From Unio delphinus (lineage: Eukaryota; Mollusca; Bivalvia; Unionida; Unionidae): DNA of 64,000 bases. The notes below the pieces were generated by a model, which saw nothing but the letters and a program-made list of their open reading frames with translations, was not told the DNA's origin and did no database searches. The stretch covers positions 2,690,501 through 2,754,500 of the forward strand of contig JAQISU010000096.1 of the NCBI GenBank assembly GCA_029339505.1, written 5' to 3'. Of this stretch, positions 51,297 through 64,000 are shown in pieces. The translations under genes and the position numbers were made by a program. Numbering within the stretch: the first letter of the stretch is position 1; the number at the start of each line of letters is the position of its first letter.

Positions 51297-51444
51297 CAGT
51301 GGTTCACTGGGGGTGGCGGGGGTGAGGTGGGGTTCACGACGGGGTGCGTTATAGCTGAATAATGCTTATTACGGGATGAGAAAGAAGGCGTTGATGATAA
51401 CCAAACCAAGGGGGCGGTGGCCCGAACAGGTTATGGAACCACTG
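51297..51444. mobile_element. hAT-like MITE (CAGTGRTTCC family), copy 2
   Basis: Ends CAGTGGTTCACTGGGG and TTATGGAACCACTG; the inverted repeat can be extended outward by three bases (AAT/ATT). The interior is the reverse complement of the 42167 element. 148 bp, CpG-rich. The 8-bp TSD is not evident. Confidence 0.8.
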
Positions 51445-51497
51445 ATTTAAACGGATCTATCAGAACACCGAATATGAACTATAAATGTGAAAGGGCA

Positions 51498-51716
51498 ACG
51501 GTATGTATTCGCTTATACATAGAGAAAAACTGTTACCAACATAGATTCTGATCTGCTATAGCATAATGTTGATGCAGACCAGGTTCTATGTTGCTTGTTC
51601 TACTGTTTACATCCAATGAACTGCACAGACCCAGATCTGCAGGCGCATTATGCCACAGCAGATCTGGGTCTGTCCAATTTGCAGTTGAATCGACTTATAA
51701 GCGAGTATATACGGTA
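51498..51716. mobile_element. Palindromic MITE, full length (best copy)
   Basis: Outer ends GGTATGTATTCGCTTATA and CTTATAAGCGAGTATATACG are inverted repeats; hairpin 1 TCTGATCTGCTATAGCATAA..GATGCAGACCAGGTTC; hairpin 2 GACCCAGATCTGCAGG..CAGCAGATCTGGGTC. The terminal sequences are the best preserved in the window. Confidence 0.8.
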
Positions 51717-51847
51717 TGGAAAAATGAAGGGTGATAGGAAGCATTCTTCAATGGAAACTGTATATTTAAAAAAAAAAAACAGTACTGGGACGGGAGTTCT
51801 GTTAGATTCCACGTTTCAACTAAAGGTTGTTGTTGTTGTTGTTATAG

Positions 51848-52068
51848 GGTTTAACGCCATTTTTCAGCACAAGATAGGCGTTATATGGCGGCCAGTATAA
51901 ATAGTGGAGGGAGAACCATAGAAAGAACCACCGACCCATTAGAAGCTACTGGCAAGCTTTCTTACATACCCACATTAACCGAACCTGACACTCGAAACCA
52001 TTCGGACATATGTAAGATGGTAGTGACCCGTAACGGTAAGCGCTTTAGACCACTTTGGGCCCCTTAAC
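51848..52068 (-). mobile_element. SINE family B, full length with (CAA)n tail
   Basis: Plus strand: GTTGTTGTTGTTGTTATAGG, GTTTAACGCCATTTTTCAGC, TAGAAGCTACTGGCAAGCTT, ACGGTAAGCGCTTTAGACCA. The (TTG)n run is the 3' tail in reverse. Many CpGs kept. Confidence 0.82.
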
Positions 52069-52079
52069 TAAAGGTAATA

Positions 52080-54540
52080 CTCGTGAGGATTCTTAGTGTC
52101 GTCGTAAATCTGTGCGCGTAAAATTCTAGGAATTAAAAGTTAACACCCTTTTAATAAACAAGTACTTGACGCATGGTACTTTAAAACCACCAAGATCATA
52201 TTGCATTAATCCAGAATTATAATATCTGGAATATGGAAAAAAATATAAAAAATATACAACGCTCATATATCTAGAATGGATAGGAAAGGAAACTAGATTT
52301 ATTCCTGATATTTATAATTTTGTAAAGGAAAGATTTTTCGATATCCATGAAATATGTGATTGTTACTCTCCTAATACATCCGACTTTATATACAGCACCA
52401 CACACTCGTGTCCACAAACGTTGCAGATACAAACGACTAGGATATTCGAAGAGGGTTTCATTTCTTTTCTACTTTATCCAGCGTGTTTTCTTGTCGTTGC
52501 TGTTGTTGTTGTTAACCTACTGTAATTTGTCTTCTTCAATTTTATTGCAATCAGATCAAATAGAGGTGAAGGGTTGTGTAGACGGGATCTATTTTGAGAG
52601 TTTGCTTGGCATATATTAATACACAAATTTTTTTAAACTCTCTGTTATTCACACAAACTCCAAGAAAGGCATTGCCTATATCCATGCTGAATTCCTACTA
52701 TTTTTACTAATATAATCATTAAGTTTTCCGTACAAATATTATATATGAATGCAATCCCCCCCCCCCGAAAAAAAAACGAAGCGTGCTCTTTTCATTCATT
52801 TAGCAAAAATCACATATCTAACAACCACTATGTTACATATAATATGCAAAGTAAATTATATTGAAACGTTCTCATTTTAGTGTGCATTTTGCTTTTCATT
52901 GAAATAGTTTGCATTTGTTACTAATTATAGCTATAATTTTGAAACACATTTTCCCGAGCTTTGTGAGAAGTTATGTCTATTTCATTCAGTTTGGTCAATA
53001 TTGTAGCTATATCAGAAATTAGTCCTATTTAAAGTATCATAGTTTGATCTTTTTTTAAATATTTTGTTTCTAAAGGAATTATTGGAGGTTATTTATATAG
53101 GACGTTTACGCAATTCTTTGTTGATATTCATGCCTATCAAATGTATAGTAATGGATACCAATAAATCTTGACAGACACATATATAAAAAGTAAGGCCGCT
53201 TAGAGAAGAAAAAAAAGTATCAAAAAACGGTGATACACGAAGCTTTCAGTGACATCTTCCAATAAAAGAAAGTCTTGCAACGTATAGTTTTATGAGGCGA
53301 CGGAGTCTGACGACAAAATATTCAAGATTTTGTACCACAATGAAAACTTCGAGTACTTTTCGATGTAGTCGTACGATAAAGGCATTAGTAGTTGAAAGGT
53401 TTAACTAAAGTTCGAAGACTCGAATGGGAAAGCAATGAAATCATAGTGAAACCATAAAATGTGTTGAAATTTTAACAATGGTAATTCCAGTATACAATAA
53501 CACTCACCATGCTCCAAGTTGAAGGAAACCAACAGGCCAGTCATATGGATCAATTTATGTTAATGGACAACTGATACTCATGTAAATCCAATTTAATACT
53601 TATGACACAGTCAGAGCTTCTAAATGCAAAATCATTTTGGCAAAGGGATACGTTCCTAACTTCAGACAGGAAACAGTATAAGTCATGCAAGAATCAATAT
53701 CTGAGTGGTAGATGAAAACCTTGAGGACTTGGATGCAGTGGATACATAAAGCATGTTTTACAAGAAAGAGTTAACACTGTATGACACACCGGATCTTGCA
53801 TTTAACGCTGAAAATAATCGGGTAAAGAACTAGATATTGATAGGTAAAAATCATGCAATCGTGAAATGGAAGGCGTGTGCTGATTTTTTAAATAGTTAAG
53901 AGCCTGCAGAAAATATTATTCCATAGAATAAATGCACAGATGTCAAAAGGTTTGTGGGGATAAAGAAACTACACCTAAAAGCATCGCAATTAAACAAAAC
54001 AAAATAATACACACAAAAAGCTCGATAAGGTGACACCGGTGTAGGCAATACTATACGTTTCTTAGCGTGCATATATATAGATTTTGATATTGTACATTTA
54101 TAGACAGCAGCTTACCTTTTTCATCTCAACTCAGTTTAAAGCATTACATTGGTTAAATCACATTAACCGAAAAAGCACATCGAATGGCTTTAGCAGGATA
54201 TAACATCTTTCACATGTAGACCACTGAACATTTCGTAAAACTACAATCTGATGTGTAACAGTAATAAATCAATGAAATGATACAAATCGCAATGTGACCA
54301 GAAGTATTTTTGTGTGCCAGATACAACAAAAACTGGAAAATGCGGATAACATCATCTGTTTGCAATATACTATACTGGGCTTTGAAAGCCAAAAATGATA
54401 GAAGAATCAGGGAAATCAGTATGCAAATATCACGCTTATTTCCAGTTGCAAAAATTGCTGCTTGATGACGACGTGTCCAAATGGAATAAAAACAACATAT
54501 ATTTGAGACAACATAAAACTTTCATCACGGTACACAGAAA
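52080..54540. other. Intergenic, no gene seen
   Basis: No exon, repeat family or terminal structure recognised over 2.4 kb. Open frames at 52347-52619 and 54210-54392 lack domains. Confidence 0.4.
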
Positions 54541-54547
54541 TACGCGC

Positions 54548-54548
<1 letters not shown>

Positions 54549-54610
<62 letters not shown>
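54549..54610. repeat. (TG)31 microsatellite at SINE tail
   Basis: Pure TG joining the 3' end of the next SINE. Confidence 0.97.
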
Positions 54611-54611
<1 letters not shown>

Positions 54612-54905
54612 TTTAAATTTTTAACGTAACAATGTTTCAGTCATATCACTATGATGTCGGCAGTGTGGTAGTTTATAGCAATGGGGCATCATGCCGCACA
54701 CGTTTAGCATGATGTCCCACCCAGTCAAATTACCCTGACACCAGGTCGACCAGTCCTAACACAAACCTCTTAATGTTGATCGCCAAGAGAGCAGATGCTA
54801 GTACCGTTTGTAAAGGTATAGTTGGTATGACTCGTCCAGAGTTCGAACCCACGACCTCCCGCATCTGATGTATTTGCTCTAATCACTTAGGCCACCAGAG
54901 CGATC
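54611..54905 (-). mobile_element. SINE family A, near full length
   Basis: Minus-strand head (GTGGCCTAAGTGATTAGAGC, GGGTTCGAACTC), linker, a core with a small deletion (AGCAATGGGGCATCATG), and 3' end at the TG tail. Confidence 0.85.
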
Positions 54906-54909
54906 GATA

Positions 54910-56140
54910 CGTCAATACAAAAAATTAATTAATCGATAACGGCCAAGAAAAAGAACAACCACCCACAATCTGTACACCAAGGTTTTTGGGAACATAGACC
55001 TGGTGTTGTGTTAGCACTTTAAAGAGTAAATATAACTCTGGGATCAGTACTGTTGAGTGCCAGTGAACATTGCCAACTTATGCAATGAATTATATGGCAG
55101 ATAAAGAACATCCTACAGGTTGGACATATTTTTTCTTCAAGAAGGTAATATCTTGACAGGTGAAGAAATATCTACGTTGAATCAAAGTATCAGGTCATAC
55201 GAAACATGCATCTTGTGTGCTCAGGTTGAAAATATTTTATGATCTTTTAACTCTTCGCATCCTATCAAAGAGGGTGCAAAAGTTGACGGAACTATTTATT
55301 TGGGACATCAAGGTTACAACAGACGAAAACGTCATGTCAAAATTTCAATAGGATATAACAGATTAAAATATGAAACTGGAGTATGTTTGTGGTGGATACA
55401 GTATAATTTTGTAACCTAGCGAGATGTCGGTGAAAATAGTATCGCCTTTTACAACAGCAATTAAGTGAAATCAAGTAACTCGTTCAAACTATAATTAAAC
55501 CCTATCGTTAATAGTATGAGATGATAAACAACCCGTGACAGTAATCAAATATGAGTAACAATTATATAGCGAAAATTAACCACGTTCAGGATATGGTATA
55601 TCTGTGAGATTTTCGGACGTTCAAACGAAACATGGTAATTTAAGAATGTACTTTTAAAGAAATATCGACAATGAAAAAATGGTTGTTTGATACTTATGGT
55701 TAAGTATATTTACTTTCTGAAATATGTTACGAACCTTTAACTCTCATAGTTGTTTTGTTTGCACCTTGATACAAAAGTGCGATTAACAAGCCAACTATAA
55801 GCATGACCAGTAACTTAACTTGTTCATCAAGGATTTAAAGGAATTACAATATTTTCCAGAACGCATTAGAAAACAGCCTATCACGCATGCAACGATTCCT
55901 AGTTATTGCACTGTTGCTATTTTGGCTAAATGAAACAACTGATCGACCAAATGTTTCAATCCGTTTGATCATTCCCTAAAATGATTGGCCTGAAAGATTT
56001 GAAACTGGGGGAGAAGATGGAGGTGGGAAAGTAAGTAAACAATACATGTTACCAAATTTGATATATACAGCACAATTCTTTATATTGTTTTGCTATCGAG
56101 ATAACAGTTGCTGCTATAACTACAAATGTCTTTAAGCAGT
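54910..56140. other. Intergenic, no gene seen
   Basis: CpG-normal unique-looking DNA without recognisable features. Confidence 0.4.
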
Positions 56141-56150
56141 TGTTTCAGTC

Positions 56151-56276
56151 CAGGCCCGGCCCTAAGAGCAGAAAGCGATGAGCGGGGCCCCAAACAAAAC
56201 AACTGCATTGCGGAGTTGATTTCCTGAATGTGCGGGCCCAAGTTGCCTCATTCGTCTTGTCCTAGGACCGGGCATG
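56151..56276. mobile_element. hAT-type MITE, 126 bp
   Basis: Ends CAGGCCCGGCCCTAAG and CCTAGGACCGGGCATG are imperfect inverted repeats. Flanks TTTCAGTC and TTTCAGTA match at 7 of 8 positions. GC-rich compared with its surroundings. Confidence 0.85.
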
Positions 56277-56624
56277 TTTCAGTATATCACTTGCATGTAA
56301 TTTCCCCAACATTTTAAAACAACGTTCTTAAAATTGTTTCTCTGAAACTAAAACTCAGATGTGTTAGCTATCTAACTGATTATGCATTCCTTTAAATAAA
56401 AATTTCAACCCATTCCAGATGCTTCTTTTAGTCATCACTTTTGTTTGCTTCTTTTTCATTGCTTATTATCATTTATTAGCTCTTCGCATCCATTCCAAAC
56501 ATCTTAAGATCAAGTTTCACGAACTCAGTTTTGCTTTTTTGAATAAAGATATCATTAACAGTTGGTTCAGTGACACTGTGCATTTGCTTTTAACGTCTGC
56601 ACATCTGGTGCATGTTTATATACC

Positions 56625-56736
<112 letters not shown>

Positions 56737-57609
56737 TTTATTTACCTAACTAAATTTCAAGTTCGTTTTTCTACATATCATGGCCATGCAAGTAATCTAG
56801 GAATTAACCTTTGGTGACGAAACAGTATTTAAATGTGTTCCATATGGTCTTGTAAAATGCGACGAGCATGATAAAAAGGAATTACTTCGAGAAAGTATCA
56901 TTTCAAAGAAAGAATATCCATGTAGAGGTGGTGAAATTATAAGGATCATGGTAAATATTCAGGGGAAGGTCAAAGAACAGAAGCTAAATGTTTCAACAAG
57001 GAACATGATACCAAAGCAGTACATAAAATCACACGAAAGTAGATGAAACCAGCTCAGATACCAGAATATACCGTTTAATAGATGGCGGAACGACTGTTTT
57101 GCAAATCTTGTTAAATTGATTACAACGTAACGTACCTTCTCAAAATACGCTGGTACAATATATTGAAAATAACAACGAAAACTTTTTAAGTTTAAAATCA
57201 GTCCACCATAACCACATGACATTAATTAAACCACAATGATGTTTCATTCAGACAGTTCACAATTGACTGACTGATAGCATATGGACTTTGCGCCACAAAA
57301 TTATAAACACCACACAATCGAGGTTAAATTTTTTAAAAATACATATCTAACCGAACATTCATTGTTCTCTCTAGCTGGTTAAGTTTTTCACCGAATTAAT
57401 AATATCATAATAAATAATAACGTATGCGAGAAGTTGCAGCTGTCTAAAATGATTTGGTCGAGGAGATCGAAACATTTAAAGTACAGAACGAACTACAAAG
57501 CTTGGAGATGGCTAAAGGCTAGTAAGGGAACAGTGGCAGATGGTGTATGCAAATCGACAGCTTGAGCGTGATTGTATTTACATCGCAGCCAATACAGCTG
57601 GAGATTGAG

Positions 57610-57745
57610 GAATAACCTGGGAAGCTACTGATAAGATTTCTTAAAATTTCCACGCTGGTTGAGCCTAAACAAGAACACGCGTGGACCAAGGTGAGATGTG
57701 AATAATCTATAAAAGTAAGCGCCTTATACTATTCTGCAGACCCAC
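57610..57745 (-). mobile_element. SINE family B, truncated
   Basis: GGAAGCTACTGATAAGATTT, ACCAAGGTGAGATGTGAATA, AAAAGTAAGCGCCTTATA: body and head only. Confidence 0.6.
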
Positions 57746-58303
57746 CCACCCCCAGTTAATTACATACATATTAGACTTCTCAAATCGTTATAGAGAGCTA
57801 GATTTTGTTGCTGAGTGTTACAACATTTCGAATGAACTCGAAGGCAATAAGGTGTCAAAGAAGGAATGACTGCAAATAATGAAAACGGTGAAAGTGCTAA
57901 TGTGGATGTGAATTGCCAAATTTTTCGTCAGTGAAATCCATTAATTAATTCTTAGTCTAGCCAACAATTAACTGTTATCTGGTGGTAGAGTTTGCACGAA
58001 GAAATGTTTTTCTAACTCGGGTCACACTGTTAGAATGTTTATAGTAAAGACGGACTAGTTGTATGACAGGCTAAAAAGGTGAAAATTCGCACGTAAAGCT
58101 GTCAAAAGTGATTTGAGACAAATGGTAGGGTGTTATTATAACCCCAGGTGGCATTTTGGCACATTGTTAAGCAGTTTCTCAAATGTCTGTATGAATAGCA
58201 TTTATTCCGATTGGTCAAATGTGGCAGGACGGGGTGGGTCGACCCCTGAACCTGAGGGGAATAAATACTACGAATCAAATGACTTTAGGCAGTCTTGAAG
58301 TCT

Positions 58304-58500
<197 letters not shown>

Positions 58501-58918
58501 GAAGTAAAAATGCATAGTAAAGACTCAGGACGTACTTTAAGGAAAGACATCTGTAAAATCGTGGTTCCAGGGAAAACTGAATTGGAACGATTGTAAGACG
58601 CCAAAAATACAAGGTATTTAAAACAAATTCACATTTATCATGATGTAATTTATATGATGTTTCGTCGTTACAGATGTATGACGTGTTGATTTTATATGAA
58701 TAGTTCGGTTATTACAGTGAGTTAGTAATGTACTTTTGAATTCTGAATTAGAATTTTCACCTTATATACGTAGGTAGGTTAATGGGTGTTGTAGAAAACC
58801 CGCCGTGTACATTTATGATTGGAAAGTGTTACATTAATTTGAATTTATCATATTAGTGAATATTGATTGTGGGCTATGATATATTGCCTCACTCTACGTA
58901 ATGATTTACGGGAATATA

Positions 58919-59731
58919 TGTGACTTCCCCAAATTCTGATGTCGATAATTAGCGGTATAGCTGTATTGATCTGAAGACTTGTGTAGTATTTGCTAGCCGT
59001 ATAAAAGATATCACTGATAGCAAGATCTGATTGTTCGAACCAGAAAGACGGACGGACAATCTCAACTCTGAAAACCTAACGAGATACTTAGGGCGTATTA
59101 CCCTTTTCTTTTCAAAGGAAAATAGTTTGTTTGGAGAGAGAGAGAGAAATAACGAGGAGGTCGAGATCCAAAGGAGGGAAAAGAATTTAGAAATCAGAGT
59201 TGTGATAATCCCACGTTCACCCAGAGAGCAAGTTAAAGTCGAGACGCAAGCAGAAAGAACAGTCGACGACCAGGTCATGTGAATTTACCAAGCGGTCAAA
59301 TGTTAGTGAACACTCGATTTCGTGATGAAATTTGCTATCAGCTATTAACTGCTAAATTTGTCTATTTTATTAGTGTTTGAAATTTAATTAATGTATCTAT
59401 TTTTTTAAATTCGGTTTGAAAGTGCTTCTGAACGGAGAGTATTCAGAAGGAAAGAAAATTGTAATTTACTGTGTCTTTTCTTCTCTTGATTTTTGATTAA
59501 ATTCTTTATTTATCTCTACGGGGGCGCGTGTGTTGTCTTTGTTCAAGATACCGACTCAGATTACCATATCCATTCTATAACCGGGCAAATCACACCGTAG
59601 AGGTCATTCCTTAGATAACGAGTATTAGCAGGAGGCGGTTTCTGGTGTTGTTTTTCCAAGTTTCGCAATACCTCTGACCAGTGGCTTGTGCAATATTGTA
59701 CCAATAACGCTTGATACCGAAAACCCCGTTA
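58919..59731 (+). mobile_element. Possible LTR (Ty3-type), weak
   Basis: Starts TGTGACTTCCCC and ends ACCCCGTTACA (TGT..ACA boundaries), with a TATA-like TATAAAAG near 59002 and AATTAAA-like signals near 59500. The next bases, GTGGAATTCAGAAATG, loosely resemble a tRNA-Leu primer-binding site after a Ty3-type LTR. No second LTR and no gag or pol were seen, so this may be chance. Confidence 0.2.
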
Positions 59732-59739
59732 CAGTGGAA

Positions 59740-61130
59740 TTCAGAAATGCAACTTAATAGTTAAATCTCGACGAATAACAATTACTCAGTGTGCACACCC
59801 ATATACGATGCTGAAATGTTATGACTCAAAGGACTATTCAAGTACCTGCCGAATCAAATGCAGTTTGCGAGCTTCGGAAACGCCACTGTACATTTGTATT
59901 CATCAAATCAGGGAAAAAGCAGATGGTCTAACTTTCGTTAGCAAAATTTACAACAGATGGTAAACGTTGAAATAGATGTCTTGAAAAACGACATGGATGA
60001 CATATAAAAAAAAGGAAAGTAATCTGCAGAACTATGGTACTGTACAATATTATTTAGAGGAGATGCAGATACTCGAATAACGAAATCAAGCACAACGACC
60101 AAGATATTACAATGATAATTAATGATTGTAATATATTATTGGCATGAACGACTAGACCACGGCTACCACTAGTAACGTTTTCAGCCTTGCAGATATAAAA
60201 GTATTGAACAGACTTAGTCACAGATTCAAACATTAAAATGGTTACAATCTCATGACATACAGACGGGTTTCATTTCAGTGTTAATTTAGCAGAATGATGA
60301 AAAGATGCAACCACCGTGATTTCAGATGCTTTAATAAGCATTAATATTGTAATTATTATTGTAATATTAAATCTGAAATTCACTCACCTCCCCCCCCCAA
60401 AAAAAAAAAAGTTGAAGTTTACAGTTTTGACTGTGCTCCATCACGTTTTACTGAATACAAGTTACAGGATAGATACAACAGAGTATTATATACATCAAAT
60501 CATCATTTCTTATTTATACGATTTTATACACGATTTTTGTCTACATGACTATTGCACTTCCACGATTAAAAAATAGATTGTCTTTAATACTTGAATTGAC
60601 ATTGCATCAAAATAAAACAACCACAACCAACATTTTGCGTACTCATTAAACAATAATATGTGATACATTTTTACGGTGTAAACGAAAACGTATATATTAT
60701 CTGGAAGATAGGCAAAATAAACACTGGTACCTGCACCAGAAAGCTTACTCTTAAATACAAACGATAAATGACTACATCAGCTGCAATGACTAGAGGAGCA
60801 ATATTAATGATTAACGGTTTACGCAGGACGCAACACAATGTTTACGTCATTTGATACTAATGAAGGTGATGGAGAAACCAGACACAACGATATAATTGAG
60901 GAGGGCCAAAGAATGCAAGGAAGCCAAAGAATGACTAAAATTGCAATGAAATCAGGATAGAGGTTCAGACTAATTGACTGAAAATTTAGAGGACAAGGTT
61001 TACTTGTTATTTTTTTTAACCTGGACGAAAGTTATTGTTGTATGCGTCAGCTCTTAGTGATGGTGATATACGATTGTTATGCCCTCTTACCTTGTGGGTG
61101 TCGGTTGATTGGCGTGTTGTACCTTCTGTC
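59740..61130. other. Intergenic, no gene seen
   Basis: No coding domain or repeat family recognised. Confidence 0.4.
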
Positions 61131-61133
61131 AAG

Positions 61134-61460
61134 GTGTCATCTCACCGGTGGCCTAGTTGTTAGAGCGGAAGCGGGAGGTCGTGGGTTCGATCCTCGACCG
61201 AGTCATACCAAAGACTTACAAAAATGGTACAAACAGCTGACTCGCTTGGTGCTCAGCATTAACAGGTTAGTGTTAGGACTGGTCGGCCTGGTGTCAGATA
61301 ATGTGACTGGGTGGGACATCATGCTACATGTTTGCGGCATGATGCTCAGTGCTAGACATCACTATAAACTGCCGCACTGAAGAAATTGTAGCGATATGAC
61401 TAAAAAATTGTTAAAGCTACGTTAAAAATCCTAATCAAACAAACAAACAAACAAACAAAA
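61134..61460 (+). mobile_element. SINE family A, full length (best plus-strand copy)
   Basis: Head GGTGGCCTAGTTGTTAGAGC (A box) and GTGGGTTCGATCCTCG (B box), linker AATGGTACAAACAGCTG, core GGACTGGTCGGCCTGGTGTC and GGGTGGGACATCATGCTACA, 3' end GTTAAAGCTACGTTAAAAAT followed by an (AAAC)n tail. Use as family reference. Confidence 0.92.
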
Positions 61461-61484
61461 CTGTCAAGGTGTCCGCTTTATTCG

Positions 61485-61990
61485 GTTCTCGCAATCTAAA
61501 GAATGATCGCCCTCGGTGTTATTGCCCAGTTCGAGTAAATATAAATATAAGTGTGAACCTTATAGGTGGAATAAATAGAGATCTGAGTAGATATATACGA
61601 CAGTATGACACGAATCCCCCCATACATGAAACGAAAACCACAACACGACACTTAAATCAATTACATAAACAATTGTGATAATAGATTACATTCATTAGGA
61701 AAATAACTTTTTCTTGAAATAAATCTTTCTCCATTTTCAATCACAAATATATTTATATAAATAGCCGATCTGTTTTAAATGATGGAATTGGTTCATTATA
61801 TAATCGAGTGAACAATCGAAGTGATTGCTTTGTTAAACTTCATAACCTCTGTTTTCCAGTCCACTCTAACTTCACTATTGTTGTTCCTCTTACTTTTGCC
61901 CGTTTTTCTTCTCCAACATCCATACTGTCTCTTTCGGCCATCAAACTTTGTATGGATAGGTGATACGTAAGCACTAATGTCACGGGTGAT
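61485..61990. repeat. ~540-bp tandem duplication, left unit
   Basis: Shares with the right unit, in order: CCGCCCTCG, GTTCGAGTAAATATAA, AACCCCC/GAATCCCCC, AAATAGCCGATCTGTT, GAACAATCGAAGT, CATAACCTCTG and CAAACTTTGTAT. Confidence 0.75.
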
Positions 61991-62029
61991 TGGGTGTATA
62001 AAATAATAAATACTATTATATATCCCACT

Positions 62030-62119
62030 CCTTTTGGTACTAGGAGATGACCGCCCTCGATATAATTGCCCTGGTTCGAGTAAATATAAGTGGTGAAACT
62101 TATGGAGTGAAATATATAT

Positions 62120-62183
<64 letters not shown>

Positions 62184-62450
62184 ACAGATATATTGAACAA
62201 ACAAACACGAACCCCCGTGCAGATAAACAAACAATTTAATCAGTTACATATAAATCTTTCACCGAATTACAAGAATTACAAGAAAACGCAAATAGATTTA
62301 AATAAAATAGCCAATCTGTTACCGATAGTTTCTGTTCATCATAGGATCGAATGGAACAATCGAAGTTAACGTCTTGTACGATTTCATAACCTATGTCCCC
62401 AGTCGTTCTGCTTCCTCTGTAGCTGTTCGAACTTTGTATCTCACGATGAT
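62030..62450. repeat. ~540-bp tandem duplication, right unit
   Basis: Second copy, offset by about 540 bp, with a (GA)n tract inserted or expanded at 62123-62180. Divergence is considerable (old). Confidence 0.75.
62123..62180. repeat. (GA)n microsatellite
   Basis: 58 bp of GA inside the right duplication unit. Confidence 0.96.
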
Positions 62451-62686
62451 ACTTTCTACCATCCGTCTCAGGATACTCTCAGAATACGCTTAGAAAATTA
62501 TACGTCTCATTGCACTTCTCTCTATTTTTTTCTCAGCATACGTCTCAGGGTAACGTCACATCATACGTCACAAGAGCTATTTTCTCCCTTTTAAATGAAT
62601 ATAAAAAAGAGACAACCTAAATTTCTTGTTATGGATGATACGGGGAATTTTGCATAGCCCTGCTCGGTATCAGATATTTTCGATCA

Positions 62687-64000
<1,314 letters not shown>

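Noticed and set aside
59031..59282. 83-codon Arg/Glu-rich open frame as a gag-like protein
   Set aside because: Composition is partly due to a GA run and no gag motif such as a zinc knuckle is present.
61134..61206. Genuine tRNA gene
   Set aside because: A and B boxes are present but the segment continues into the shared SINE core and tail and does not fold as a proper cloverleaf by eye. Same for the other SINE heads.

Overview
The window is animal nuclear DNA: AT-rich, intron-bearing, crowded with microsatellites, tRNA-derived SINEs and small DNA transposons, and with no bacterial-style gene packing. The one gene that can be read with confidence is a seven-coding-exon orthologue of midnolin (MIDN; Drosophila stuxnet) on the minus strand, from the start codon at 45598 to the stop at 7054. 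The repeat types and the CpG pattern point to an invertebrate, most likely a mollusc. That is inference; no species marker was found.

Layout. 1-6.5 kb: 3' flank of MIDN with SINEs, tandem repeats and a long (TA)n tract. 7.05-10.3 kb: the four 3' MIDN exons, close together. 17.1 kb and 21.2 kb: two small isolated exons. 21.3-45.4 kb: a 24-kb first intron filled with repeats, including at least seven hAT-type non-autonomous elements, four of them with exact 8-bp target-site duplications. 45.42-45.6 kb: first coding exon. 45.6-48 kb: upstream region with two CCAAT boxes and four perfect palindromic CRE sites. 48-64 kb: intergenic DNA with much higher CpG content, more SINEs and MITEs, an unusual inverted repeat around an alternating purine-pyrimidine block, a ~540-bp duplication, and at the right edge a broken hAT (GTF2IRD2/Charlie8-like) transposase with one terminal inverted repeat.

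The predicted midnolin is about 370 aa: an N-terminal ubiquitin-like domain, the two halves of the substrate-binding Catch domain, and the basic C-terminal helix that docks on the proteasome. All splice sites are GT-AG and all phases agree. In mammals midnolin carries nuclear immediate-early proteins to the proteasome without ubiquitination and is itself stimulus-induced, so a CRE cluster upstream of the start is of interest.

The most informative large-scale signal is a CpG boundary. The gene body and 3' flank are strongly CpG-poor and the DNA upstream of about 45 kb is not, as expected if the gene body is germline-methylated. Young insertions stand out inside the gene body as CpG-rich patches. 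No new enzymatic or defence system was found; the novelty lies in the repeat families, their nesting and the promoter architecture.
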